Of a DNA stretch of 64,000 nt, positions 8,890 to 17,836 are shown piece after piece; position 1 is the stretch's first letter; each line of letters opens with the position of its first letter. Source of the DNA: JAHEEL01 sp963785245 (GTDB lineage: Bacteria > Actinomycetota > Acidimicrobiia > Spongiisociales > UBA5794). Under the pieces are notes generated by a model that had not been told where the DNA came from, did not search any database, and saw only the letters and a list, made by a program, of their open reading frames with translations. The position numbers were made by a program, and so were the translations under genes. Where the stretch lies: assembly GCA_963785245.1 (NCBI GenBank), contig CAWAUO010000012.1, forward strand, positions 169,090 to 233,089. Direction: 5' to 3'.

Positions 8890-10065
8890 GTGGCCCTCCC
8901 GACGCTCGATCGTCTCGACGTCGAAGGCAAGCGTGTCCTCGTCCGGTCGGATCTCAATGTTCCGCTGGACGAGGGCACGGTCGCCGATGACTTTCGGATC
9001 AGGGCCAGCCTCCCGACGATCGAGGCCCTGAGACAGCGAGGGGCACGCGTCATCGTTGCCAGTCACCTCGGCCGCCCCAAGGGTGTGGACCCCGCGTTCA
9101 GCATGGCGCCCGTGAGCGAGCGCCTCAGCGAGCTCGGCGGGTTCCCGGTCGTTCAGGCAGACGCGGTGTACGGGGCCGAGGTTGAGGCGGTGATCGCAGA
9201 CGCTCCCGAAGGTGCCGTCGTCGTCCTCGAGAACACCCGGTTCGAACCGGGGGAGTCGAAGAATGATCCCGAGGTCGCGTCGGGGCTCGCGGCGCTCGCC
9301 GATGTGTTCGTGAATGACGCTTTCGGCACGGCCCATCGGGCCCACGCGTCGAATGTCGGCGTCGCTGAACGCATTCCTTCCGCTGCAGGTCGCCTGCTCG
9401 AGGGAGAAATCAAAGCCTTCGGACGGCTTCTCGGAGATCCGGACCGCCCCTACGTGGTCATCCTGGGTGGCGCGAAGGTGTCGGACAAACTCGACGTCAT
9501 CAAGCACCTGCTCCCGACCGTCGACCTCATGCTGGTCGGCGGGGGCATGTGCTTCACGCTGCTCAAAGCCGGCGGATATCGCGTCGGCGATTCGCTCGTC
9601 GAGGAGTCGATGATCGACGTCGTCAGGCAGATCCTCGATGGTCCGGGCGGGGAGAAGATCGTGCTCCCAGACGATCTCGTTGTGGCGGATCGCTTCGCCG
9701 CCGATGCCGCCCACGAGGTGGTGCCGGGGACCGGGATCCCCGACGGGATGATGGGTCTCGACATAGGACCCGAGACGATTCGCCGGTTTGGCGCCGTGAT
9801 CGAAGAGGCCGAGAGCGTTTTCTGGAACGGTCCGATGGGCGTCTTCGAATGGGAGGCCTTCCGCAGCGGGACGGCCGGAATCGCCGAAGCGGTCGCGTCG
9901 TCTGGCGGGTACACCGTCGTCGGCGGGGGTGATTCGGTCGCCGCCTTGCGCCTCCTGGAGCGAGACGACGAGGTTTCATTTGTTTCAAGCGGTGGCGGAG
10001 CGGGCCTCGAGATCCTCGAGGGAACAAGCCTGCCCGGCATCGCAGCACTCGAGAGATGGAGTTGA
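8890..10065 (+). CDS. pgk: phosphoglycerate kinase
   Basis: Phosphoglycerate kinase transfers the acyl phosphate of 1,3-bisphosphoglycerate to ADP. The protein has 391 residues, the usual bacterial length. The GTG at 8890 starts directly after the gap stop. Family signatures are RVLVRSDLNVPLD (N-terminal substrate site), SHLGRPKG, VILGGAKVSDKLDVI (hinge region) and TVVGGGDSVAAL (C-terminal nucleotide site). It forms a glycolytic operon with gap upstream and tpiA one base downstream. Confidence 0.97.
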   Translation: MALPTLDRLDVEGKRVLVRSDLNVPLDEGTVADDFRIRASLPTIEALRQRGARVIVASHLGRPKGVDPAFSMAPVSERLSELGGFPVVQADAVYGAEVEAVIADAPEGAVVVLENTRFEPGESKNDPEVASGLAALADVFVNDAFGTAHRAHASNVGVAERIPSAAGRLLEGEIKAFGRLLGDPDRPYVVILGGAKVSDKLDVIKHLLPTVDLMLVGGGMCFTLLKAGGYRVGDSLVEESMIDVVRQILDGPGGEKIVLPDDLVVADRFAADAAHEVVPGTGIPDGMMGLDIGPETIRRFGAVIEEAESVFWNGPMGVFEWEAFRSGTAGIAEAVASSGGYTVVGGGDSVAALRLLERDDEVSFVSSGGGAGLEILEGTSLPGIAALERWS

Positions 10066-10066
10066 C

Positions 10067-10832
10067 ATGCGCAAGGACCTGATCGTCGGCAACTGGAAGA
10101 TGAACGCCACACACCTGGAGACGATCCAGATGGTGCAGAAACTGAGCTATCGCCTCGACGCTGCCGACTACCGAGCGCGTCGACGTGGCCGTCTGCCCGC
10201 CGTTCACCGCACTGCGGTCGGCCCAGACGGTGATCGAAACCGACCACCTTCAGATTCGCCTCGGCGCCCAGAACGTCTTCTGGGAAGCGAAGGGCGCCTT
10301 TACCGGTGAGATCGCTCCCGACATGCTCGCTGCACTCTCCGTCACCTACGTAATCGTGGGACATTCCGAGCGTCGCGAGATCTTCGGTGAGACCAACGAG
10401 GACGTCAATCGCAAGGTCAAGGCTGTGCTCGCCGCGGGGATGACCCCCATCCTCTGTTGTGGGGAGACCGAAGAAGAGCGTGAAGCCGGCGTCACCGAAG
10501 ACAAGATCGGAAGCCAGGTCAAGGCGGGACTTGCCGGGCTTTCGGCAGAGCAGATCGCAGGAATGGTCGTGGCCTATGAGCCGATCTGGGCGATCGGAAC
10601 CGGTCGCACGGCGTCGGACGACGACGCGGGCGCCATGGCGACGTTCGTCAGGTCCACGATCGCCGACGTCGCAGGTGACGCCGCCGAGTCGACCCGCATT
10701 CTCTACGGCGGTTCGATGAACCCCGGCAACGTCGCCGGGTTGATGGCGAAGAAGGACATCGACGGCGGCCTCGTGGGCGGTGCAAGCCTCGACCCCGACA
10801 CGTTCGCTTCTGTCGTCCGCTACTGGGTGTGA
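10067..10832 (+). CDS. tpiA: triosephosphate isomerase (frameshifted)
   Basis: Triosephosphate isomerase interconverts dihydroxyacetone phosphate and glyceraldehyde 3-phosphate. ATG 10067 encodes MRKDLIVGNWKMN, with the family's N-terminal Asn and Lys active-site residues. The frame breaks at 10171-10172, where one extra C appears in TACC; removing it gives ADYERVDVAVCPPFTAL. Downstream, VGHSERREIFGE holds the catalytic His, VVAYEPIWAIGTG the catalytic Glu, and LYGGSMNPGN the phosphate-binding loop. The corrected protein has about 254 residues, a normal length. A one-base insertion in an essential glycolytic gene is most likely a sequencing artefact. Confidence 0.94.
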
Positions 10833-11236
10833 CCGAAGACCTCCTGCAGGTTCGAGGAGATTTCGTCGTTACGCGTCGGATTCCCTGGGAGACCGACGAG
10901 GGGCTGAGGCCACATGTTGACGCCGTCCTCGACGAGTTGCGCGAGTGCGACGCAGCCGCCGAGATCGAAGTCGACGCCGACCTTGCTTCGACGCGGGTCG
11001 TGCTCTCGCTCACGATCGTTCTGGCGGTGGACGATGAAGGTAGAACCGAAGACGGCGAGATCGTTGCTCGCGAGGAGATCGCGCGTGCCATTCGATCGAT
11101 GGGCGGGCGGCACGAGGAACTCCTCCCGTTGGTGAGTGAATCGCGGCTCGAGGCCAGATCAGGACGATGGTCCGGGCTGCGAACGCCGCTCTGGACCTTG
11201 TACCAACTCACGTGCCATCCTGTGGTGGCAGACTGA
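10829..11236 (+). CDS. hypothetical protein between tpiA and gpmA (135 aa)
   Basis: An acidic 135-residue soluble protein that I do not recognise. The GTG start at 10829 overlaps the tpiA stop (GTGTGA), so translation is probably coupled to tpiA. The sequence has no membrane segment, no cysteine motif and no obvious nucleotide-binding loop. It contains a DAAAEIEVDADLASTRVVLS segment, likely a beta-alpha element, and a basic C-terminus. Its position between two glycolytic genes suggests co-expression with them rather than any particular activity. Confidence 0.6.
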   Translation: MTEDLLQVRGDFVVTRRIPWETDEGLRPHVDAVLDELRECDAAAEIEVDADLASTRVVLSLTIVLAVDDEGRTEDGEIVAREEIARAIRSMGGRHEELLPLVSESRLEARSGRWSGLRTPLWTLYQLTCHPVVAD

Positions 11237-11262
11237 AGATCGGCCAACCGGAAAGGTTTGAA

Positions 11263-12012
11263 ATGGAGTACACCCTGGTCCTCCTTCGGCATGGACAGAG
11301 CCTGTGGAACCTGGAGAACGTGTTCACCGGGTGGACAGACGTTCCGCTCTCAGAGCAGGGGGTCGAGGAAGCGAAGGCCGCCGGAGGCCTCATGGCGGAG
11401 GCCAACCTGACGTTCGACGTGGTCCAGACGTCGCTGCTGCGACGCGCGATCAACACCGCTGCGGTCGCGCTCGACGAGATGGACCTCGCATGGATCCCGG
11501 TCGAGAAGCACTGGCGTCTGAACGAACGGCACTACGGAGCCCTCCAGGGTTTGAACAAGAAGCAGACCTCGGACGAGTACGGGCCAGAGCAGGTGCACAT
11601 CTGGCGGCGTTCCTACACGACGCCACCACCGCCGCTCGAGATCAGCGACCCCCGTCACCCGCTCAACGATCCGAAGTATGCGTGGATGCCCCCGGAGCTC
11701 GCGCCGGCGACCGAGTGCCTGTCGGATGTCGTCGACCGGATGCTGCCCTACTGGTACGACCAGATCGTTCCCGCGATGCGCGCCGGCAAGCGCGTCCTCG
11801 TGGCGGCACACGGCAACAGCCTGCGGGCGCTCGTCAAGCACTTGGACGACGTCTCGGACGACGAGATCACGGACCTGAACATCCCGACGGGAATTCCGCT
11901 CGTCTACCGACTCGATGCCGACCTGCGACCGATTGGGAGCGAGTACCTGGGAGACCCTGAAGCGGCCGCCGCGGCAGCCGAAGCCGTTGCCCGCCAGGCG
12001 TTGGGCAAATAG
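11263..12012 (+). CDS. gpmA: 2,3-bisphosphoglycerate-dependent phosphoglycerate mutase
   Basis: Cofactor-dependent phosphoglycerate mutase of 249 residues, converting 3- to 2-phosphoglycerate. ATG 11263 follows GGAAAGG and begins MEYTLVLLRHGQSLWN, with the phosphorylated His in LRHG. FTGWTDVPLSEQG, LNERHYGALQGLNK (catalytic Glu region) and VAAHGNSLRAL (second His) are all present. It completes a gap-pgk-tpiA-gpmA run of lower glycolysis. Gene order and full length support the GpmA assignment over other histidine phosphatases. Confidence 0.96.
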   Translation: MEYTLVLLRHGQSLWNLENVFTGWTDVPLSEQGVEEAKAAGGLMAEANLTFDVVQTSLLRRAINTAAVALDEMDLAWIPVEKHWRLNERHYGALQGLNKKQTSDEYGPEQVHIWRRSYTTPPPPLEISDPRHPLNDPKYAWMPPELAPATECLSDVVDRMLPYWYDQIVPAMRAGKRVLVAAHGNSLRALVKHLDDVSDDEITDLNIPTGIPLVYRLDADLRPIGSEYLGDPEAAAAAAEAVARQALGK

Positions 12013-12038
12013 GGTCCAGGGGGACGTCGCGGCGTCTG

Positions 12039-12056
12039 ACAGATATTGGAATCTGT
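12039..12056 (+). terminator. hairpin after gpmA
   Basis: ACAGAT and ATCTGT form a perfect 6-bp stem around the loop ATTGGA, followed by GTTT. It sits 27 bases after the gpmA stop and just before a promoter. The short stem and short T run make it a weak terminator; an operator upstream of secG is the alternative. Confidence 0.35.
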
Positions 12057-12058
12057 GT

Positions 12059-12087
12059 TTGCACTAGCGCTCGCAGACCGGCATACT
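12059..12087 (+). promoter_or_regulatory. sigma-70-type promoter for secG
   Basis: TTGCAC at 12059-12064 and CATACT at 12082-12087 are separated by 17 bases. This matches a housekeeping -35/-10 pair located 50 bp before the secG start. Confidence 0.5.
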
Positions 12088-12137
12088 TCCGCGCCACCGG
12101 TCCGTCGCCTGACGGGCCACTGAGAAAGGGTTCTAGG

Positions 12138-12371
12138 TTGCTGACCGGAATCGTCGCCGTCGTCCAGTTGCTGATCTCATTGGCACTCATCTTCCTCATC
12201 CTGCTTCACGCGGGACGAGGTGGTGGGGTGTCGGATATGTTCGGTGGCGGGATGAGCAGTGGCAATGTCGCCGGGTCAACGGTGGTCGAGAGGAATCTCG
12301 ATCGCCTCACGGTGGTCATCGCTGTTTCCTTTGCCGTCTTCACGCTCTGGTTGACGTGGTTGATGGCCTGA
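12138..12371 (+). CDS. secG: SecG, preprotein translocase subunit
   Basis: SecG is the small accessory subunit of the SecYEG protein-export channel in the plasma membrane. The 77-residue product has two hydrophobic segments (about residues 4-24 and 54-76) around the glycine-rich cytoplasmic loop LLHAGRGGGVSDMFGG, the family signature. The TTG at 12138 is the start, preceded by GAAAGGG at 12123-12129. secG after tpiA and gpmA is a recurrent actinobacterial arrangement. Confidence 0.93.
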   Translation: MLTGIVAVVQLLISLALIFLILLHAGRGGGVSDMFGGGMSSGNVAGSTVVERNLDRLTVVIAVSFAVFTLWLTWLMA

Positions 12372-12430
12372 GTCCCATGCGGGATTCAGGGCGGCCGAGA
12401 GCCCAACGCGCTGAAACTAGGAGGCACACC

Positions 12431-14250
12431 TTGACTCGATTGTGGCGTAGCCGCACAGTCGCGCTGTTGGTCCTTCTCATTGCTTTCGCCCTCGTGGCGG
12501 CTGCCTGCTCTTCGAGCGATGGCGGCGGCGATGATGAGACCACCACAACGACGACGACCGCAGCACCCGATACAGAAGAGACAACAACGACGACCGCGGC
12601 GCCTGAAACGACCACCACGACCACCGAGGCGAAACCCGAAAAGCCTTACGGTGGCGAGGCGATCGTTGCAGACGACCAGGAACCCCCGACCCTGAATCCC
12701 CTATGCTCCCGGCGGTGACAACTTCATCGTCTCGATCATCGGACAGGGTTATCATCACCGGCATCCAGGAGATCGACGGGTTCACGCTCGAACTGATTCC
12801 TGAGCTCGGTACCGAACTGCCAACCACCGCCAACGGCGGCGTGACGGTGAACGAGGACGGCACGATGACCGTCCGTTACACCATCAAGGACGAGGCAGTC
12901 TGGGCGGACGGAACCCCGATCTCGGGTGCGGACTTCGAGTTCACGTACACGACGATCATGGATCCGGACCTGCCGGTCGACAAGACGACGTACGAGGACA
13001 TCATTCCTGAGTCCATCGTCGTTGGCGACAAGACGTTCGAGTACACCCTCTCCGCGCCGACGGCGCTCTACGAGCTGATCTTCGATATCGTCATCCCGAA
13101 GCACTCCGTCGAGGGCTCCGACTTCGTCGCCGACTGGAACGAGACGATGTGGGTCTCCAGTGGACCGTTCATCTTCGATGAGTGGGCCAAGGGCGAGTTC
13201 GTCAAGCTGACCCGCAACGACAACTACTGGAAGACCGATGCCGAGACGGGGCAGCAGCTGCCGTATCTCGACAGCGTCGTCTTCCAGTTCATCCCGGAGA
13301 CTGAGTCGATCATCAATGCCTTCAAGGCTCGTGAAGTCGACATCATCCAGCCTCCGCCGAACACGGAGACGATCGAGACGCTCCAGGCACTCGAGTCAGA
13401 GGGTGCCCGCGTTGAGGTGCTCTCCGGTCCGGTCTGGGAGCATGTGAACTTCCAGTTCGCCGACGGTCGCTTCGACAAGAATGAGAACTCGTGCAACGAG
13501 TCGCTCGCTCTGCGTCAGGCCATCGGTCACACGATCGACAAGCAACTCCTCGTCGACGAGATCCTCGCCGGCCAGGTGGAGCCGCTCGACTCGTACGTCG
13601 ATGCGTTCAGCCCGACGCTGTCCCAGGAAGCTTGGGCGCAGTACAACCTTGATCCGGCCGGCGCGGCCGAGCTGTTCGCAGCTGCCGTCGAAGAGACCGG
13701 CAAGGAGTGCTCGGTGGTCTTCTCCACGACGTCGAACAACGACGCTCGTGTGAAGATGTCCGAACTCTTCGTCGACATGTTCGCTGCAGCGGGCATCCCC
13801 TACGAGAATCAGCTCGAGGATTCGCAGCTGTTCTTCGGTGAGACGCTCGACAACGGCTTGTGGGACTTCGGCGAGTGGGCATGGGTCGGTTCGCCGGGCC
13901 TGTCCGGACTCATCGGTATCACCGACCTGTGGGATCCCGAGACGCCTCCGCCAGACGGTCAGAACTACTACCGCTACGGCGTCGAGGCCGAAGGTGCCGT
14001 CAGCGACGATGCGTCGGTTCGGTTCGCCGCCGCCCGTGATGAGATGAACGCCACCGTCGATCCCGACGAGCTGACGGCCCTCATCAACGAGGTGGAGAAC
14101 ATTCTCGCCGACAACGCCATCATGCATCCGCTCTATGCGCGGCTCGTGACGGCAGCGGTGTGGGAGGACGAGGTCGGGGGCTTCAAGCACAACCCGACGC
14201 AGGCCAGCCACACCTGGAACATCGAGGACTGGTACCGCACCGACATGTAG
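12431..14250 (+). CDS. peptide-type ABC transporter substrate-binding lipoprotein (two frameshifts)
   Basis: Extracytoplasmic solute-binding protein of SBP family 5 (oligopeptide/dipeptide/nickel type). AGGAGG at 12419-12424 selects the TTG at 12431. The N-terminus has a signal peptide ending in the lipobox LVAAAC, so it is a lipoprotein; a Thr-rich spacer (residues about 40-75) follows. The frame shifts by +1 twice: an extra C in the CCCC run at 12698-12701 and an extra C near 12756. Between them the third frame reads YAPGGDNFIVSIIGQGYH. The corrected protein has about 605 residues and includes the family segment GVTVNEDGTMTVRYTIKDEAVWADG. It heads a five-gene importer operon. Confidence 0.9.
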
Positions 14251-14430
14251 TACCCATCGTTCGATGGATTGTTGAGAGAGGGGCCCTCCGGGGTCCCTCT
14301 CCGCGTCGTGGGGTCGATCGCTGGTCGACGAATTCGGACCCGCGATCCGGCGCCAAACCGACGACACCGGTCGATCCTCTTCTGGCGCGACAAGCGGTAT
14401 AGTGCCCGGGCTGGCGAACCGGAGGCATGC

Positions 14431-15587
14431 ATGCTCGCATATATCACTCGTCGCCTGGTCTATGGCCTGGTGACGTTGCTGGCATTGAGCATGATCGTGT
14501 TCATGCTGCTCCAGCTGTCGGGTGGTGGACCGCTCGACCGGCTGCGCCTGAACCCCCGTATGCAACCGGTGATCGCTCAGCTGACGGAACTCTGGGGACT
14601 CGACCAGCCGATTTGGCGGCAGTATGTCACGTGGCTCAAGAACTACGTCACGCCCTCGGAGTTCGCCATCAACAACCTCGCTGCCGTGTTGATTGCAGTT
14701 GCCGCTCGCAAGCGCTGCGACCTACGCCATTGCGAAGTCCATGAAGTCGCACTGGAAGGGCGCGGCGATCCTCGGGGTGTGGGTCGTTGCGATCTTCGTG
14801 ATGCTTCTCGAGCGTCACGATCAAGTTCAACTGGGGCGTCTCGTTCCAGGGCGCAGGCGACGTGTGGGACCTGGTCTTCGGCCGGCTCGGGGCGACGCTC
14901 CGGCTCGGCTTCTCGGCGCTCTTCCTCGCGCTCTTGATCGGAATTCCGCTCGGGATCTATCAGGCGATTCGTCAATACTCGTTCTTCGACCAGCTCGGCA
15001 CGACGGCCGCATTCATCGCGTTCTCAACGCCGATCTTCATCGTCGGCGTCGGGCTCCAGCTGATCTTTGCTCTGTATTTCGAGAAGTGGACGGGCGTGAA
15101 GCTGTTCTACGTCGCCGGCATGAACAGTCCGAACTTCTCTGAAATGACGTTCTGGCAGCAGATCGGGGACACGCTCCAGCACCTGGTGTTACCCGCGGTG
15201 TCCATCGCCCTGATCTCGCTCGCCGGCTACTCGCGCTTCCAGCGCGCGTCGATGCTCGAGGTGCTGCACAGCGACTACCTGCGGACCGCAAAGGCGAAGG
15301 GTCTGCCGCGGAGCAAGGTGATCGTGAAGCACGCGTTGCGCAACGCCTTGATCCCGATCGTCACACTCGTGTCACTGGACATCGCCTTCATCATCGGCGG
15401 AGCGATCATCACCGAGACGATCTTCGGATGGCCGGGTGTCGGACGCCTGTACATCACGGCGATCGGAACCGTGGACTATCCGGTGGTAATGGCGATCGTG
15501 ATGATCATCGGGATCGGCATCGTCGTGATGAACGTCGTCGCCGACGTCTTGTACGGCGTGATGGACCCGAGGGTGCGCTATGACTGA
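14431..15587 (+). CDS. ABC transporter permease, DppB/OppB type (two frameshifts)
   Basis: Inner-membrane permease of the peptide ABC importer. ATG 14431 follows GGAGG at 14421-14425 and encodes the typical N-terminus MLAYITRRLVYGLVTLLAL (first membrane helix). Two +1 insertions, near 14706 and 14810, split it into three frames. Corrected reading continues through SAATYAIAKSMKSHWKGAA to VTIKFNWGVSFQGAGDVW. The BPD transmembrane domain follows, with the EAA-type loop RTAKAKGLPRSKVIVKHALR. A hydrophobic segment around 14760-14805 is extra compared with standard DppB, which passes directly from WLKN to the GRLGATLRLGF helix. The gene overlaps the next permease by 8 nt. Confidence 0.9.
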
Positions 15588-16656
15588 TCGTCCACCCCCG
15601 CCGCCGAGCGGGAAGTTCCTCACCACGGTCGAGGAACCCGGCGAATCGCCATTCCTCACGGAGACCGAGGGGTTGGCGGTCGAGCCGATCACCCAGTGGG
15701 ACCTGTTCTGGACCCGCCTCCGTCGTCACCGTCTGGCAATGATCGCGTCGATCGTGCTGGCACTTCTCATCATCGTCGTGATCTCGGCGCCGTTGATGCA
15801 GTCCGCAGGCTGGATCGACAGCCCGGTCGAGCGCCTGGTCGACGATGGTGGAAGGACGCTGCGCAACATCGCGCCGCGTCTCGACGACGGAACCGTCAAC
15901 ATCCTGCCACCCGGCGAGGAAGCCGTTCCGGCAAGTCCGACGGCGCTGATCTTCGGATCGGACGATCTCGGACGCGGGGTCTTCACCAGAGTTATCTACG
16001 GCGGGCGTGCAAGCCTGACCGTCGGATTCGTGACCGGATTCATCGTCGCACTGCTCGGCACCGTCGTCGGCTCGATCGCGGGGTACTACCCGGGCTCGAT
16101 CGACCAGTCGCTGATGCGGTTCACCGACCTCGTCCTTGGTCTGCCCCTGCTTCCCGTGGCCATCGTCGTCGGGCGAATCCTCCCCGAGATGACGTTCTTA
16201 CCGAGTTGGATCAAGCAGGGTCCAATGGGCATCGCCCTCCTCATTGGATTCCTCTCCTGGGGTGGACTTGCGCGCATCGTGCGGGCGGAGTTCCTGTCGC
16301 TCCGCGAGAAGGAGTTCGTCGAAGCCGCACGCGCCGCCGGAGCGAGCGATCGCCGCATCGTCTTCCGCCACGCACTGCCGAACGCGATGAGCCCGATCAT
16401 CGTCCAAACGACACTGATCGTCGGTATCGCGATCGTCGTCGAGGCGGCACTCTCATTCCTCGGCTTCGGTGTTCCGCCACCGACACCAACGTGGGGCGCC
16501 ATGGCTGCCGAAGGCGGCCGCCTTGCCGTGCGCGGGTTCTGGTGGGAACTCGTGTTCTCGGCATCGGCGCTGGTGATCACCGTGCTGTCGATCAACTTCC
16601 TCGGTGACGGCCTCCGCGACGCGCTCGACCCGACGCAAACGATCGAAAGGAAGTAG
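15580..16656 (+). CDS. ABC transporter permease, DppC/OppC type
   Basis: Second permease of the importer, 358 residues. An N-terminal cytoplasmic extension (about 50 residues, rich in Pro and Glu) precedes the first helix (MIASIVLALLIIVVISAPLM). The core follows: GSDDLGRGVFTRVIYGGR, several membrane helices, and the EAA loop EAARAAGASDRRIVFRHALP, which contacts the ATPases. The C-terminus NFLGDGLRDALDP is the family hallmark. It overlaps the preceding permease, and the GTG of the first ATPase gene follows after seven bases. Confidence 0.95.
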   Translation: MTDRPPPPPSGKFLTTVEEPGESPFLTETEGLAVEPITQWDLFWTRLRRHRLAMIASIVLALLIIVVISAPLMQSAGWIDSPVERLVDDGGRTLRNIAPRLDDGTVNILPPGEEAVPASPTALIFGSDDLGRGVFTRVIYGGRASLTVGFVTGFIVALLGTVVGSIAGYYPGSIDQSLMRFTDLVLGLPLLPVAIVVGRILPEMTFLPSWIKQGPMGIALLIGFLSWGGLARIVRAEFLSLREKEFVEAARAAGASDRRIVFRHALPNAMSPIIVQTTLIVGIAIVVEAALSFLGFGVPPPTPTWGAMAAEGGRLAVRGFWWELVFSASALVITVLSINFLGDGLRDALDPTQTIERK

Positions 16657-16663
16657 GGATCCT

Positions 16664-17836
16664 GTGACCGAACCGTTGCTTCAGGTCGATGACCTGCGTA
16701 CCTACTTCACCACCGAAGAGGGAATCGTGCGGGCCGTTGATGGCATCTCGTTCTCCATGGCTCCGAGCCAGCGGCTCGGCGTCGTGGGCGAGTCCGGTTC
16801 GGGGAAGTCGGTCACCGCACTCTCCGTGATGGGCCTCATCGAGCCGCCGGCAGGCGAGATCGTTACGGGCCGCATCATGTTCCAGGACAAGAACCTCCTG
16901 GAACTCGACGAGGACGAACTCCAGAAGATCCGGGGCGGGCAGATCGCGATGATCTTCCAGGACCCGATGACGGCACTCAACCCCGTGTACACCATCGGCG
17001 ACCAGTTGATGGAGACGATCCTGCTGCACCAGGACGTCGGTCGATCCGAGGCTCGCGAGATCGCGATCCAGTCAATTGACGACGTGCATATCCCGAATGC
17101 CAAGCAGCGCATGATGGACTACCCGCACCAGTACTCCGGCGGCATGCGTCAGCGGATCATGATCGCGATGGGCTTGTCGTGCAATCCGGAGCTGCTGATT
17201 GCCGACGAGCCGACGACGGCCCTCGACGTGACCACCCAGGCGCAGATCATGGATCTCATGCTGCAACTCGCAGACGATCGCGGCACCGCGGTCATGCTCA
17301 TCACGCACGATCTCGGAGTCGTCGCCGGCTTCTGTGACGATGTGCACGTGATGTATGCGGGGGGCATCGTCGAATCCGGGTCGATCGACGACATCTACTA
17401 CAACCCGCAGCACCCGTACACCTGGGGTCTGCTCGGATCGATGACACGACTTGATGATGAACAGCGTCAGCGGCTGCATTCGGTTCGTGGCGCTCCGCCG
17501 TCGGTGATCAATCTGGGGAAGGGGTGCCGCTTCCGGCCACGCTGCGACTTCCCAACCGACATCTGCGGCCAGGTGCTCCCGGCGCTCAGGCCGGTCGGCA
17601 ACCCGGGTCAAGCTGCAGCCTGTCACCACGCCGAGACACTGGATCTGCAGAAGATGACCGCCAGCGAGGCAGCGGACAGCGCCGCAGCCGCAGCCGCAGC
17701 CGGCCTCACCACCGATACAGCGGAGGACGGGAATCTCACCGATGCCGACCTCACCGTCGAGGAGGTCGAGACCGAGACACTCGCCGCCGAGGAGCGGTCG
17801 ATGCAGGCCGAGTCGATCGAGGAGGGGTTGTCGTGA
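16664..17836 (+). CDS. ABC transporter ATP-binding protein, OppD/DppD type
   Basis: ATPase subunit of the peptide importer, 390 residues. The GTG at 16664 begins VTEPLLQVDDLRTYF. Walker A GESGSGKS (about residues 40-47), signature YSGGMRQRIMIAMGL, Walker B LLIADEPTTALD and the switch His in LITHDLGVVA are intact. The oligopeptide C-terminal domain carries the cysteine cluster CRFRPRC...CGQVLP...CHH, which can hold an iron-sulfur cluster in some homologues. About 60 residues after this domain form an Ala- and Glu-rich acidic tail not normally present. The stop overlaps the second ATPase by 4 nt. Confidence 0.95.
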   Translation: MTEPLLQVDDLRTYFTTEEGIVRAVDGISFSMAPSQRLGVVGESGSGKSVTALSVMGLIEPPAGEIVTGRIMFQDKNLLELDEDELQKIRGGQIAMIFQDPMTALNPVYTIGDQLMETILLHQDVGRSEAREIAIQSIDDVHIPNAKQRMMDYPHQYSGGMRQRIMIAMGLSCNPELLIADEPTTALDVTTQAQIMDLMLQLADDRGTAVMLITHDLGVVAGFCDDVHVMYAGGIVESGSIDDIYYNPQHPYTWGLLGSMTRLDDEQRQRLHSVRGAPPSVINLGKGCRFRPRCDFPTDICGQVLPALRPVGNPGQAAACHHAETLDLQKMTASEAADSAAAAAAAGLTTDTAEDGNLTDADLTVEEVETETLAAEERSMQAESIEEGLS

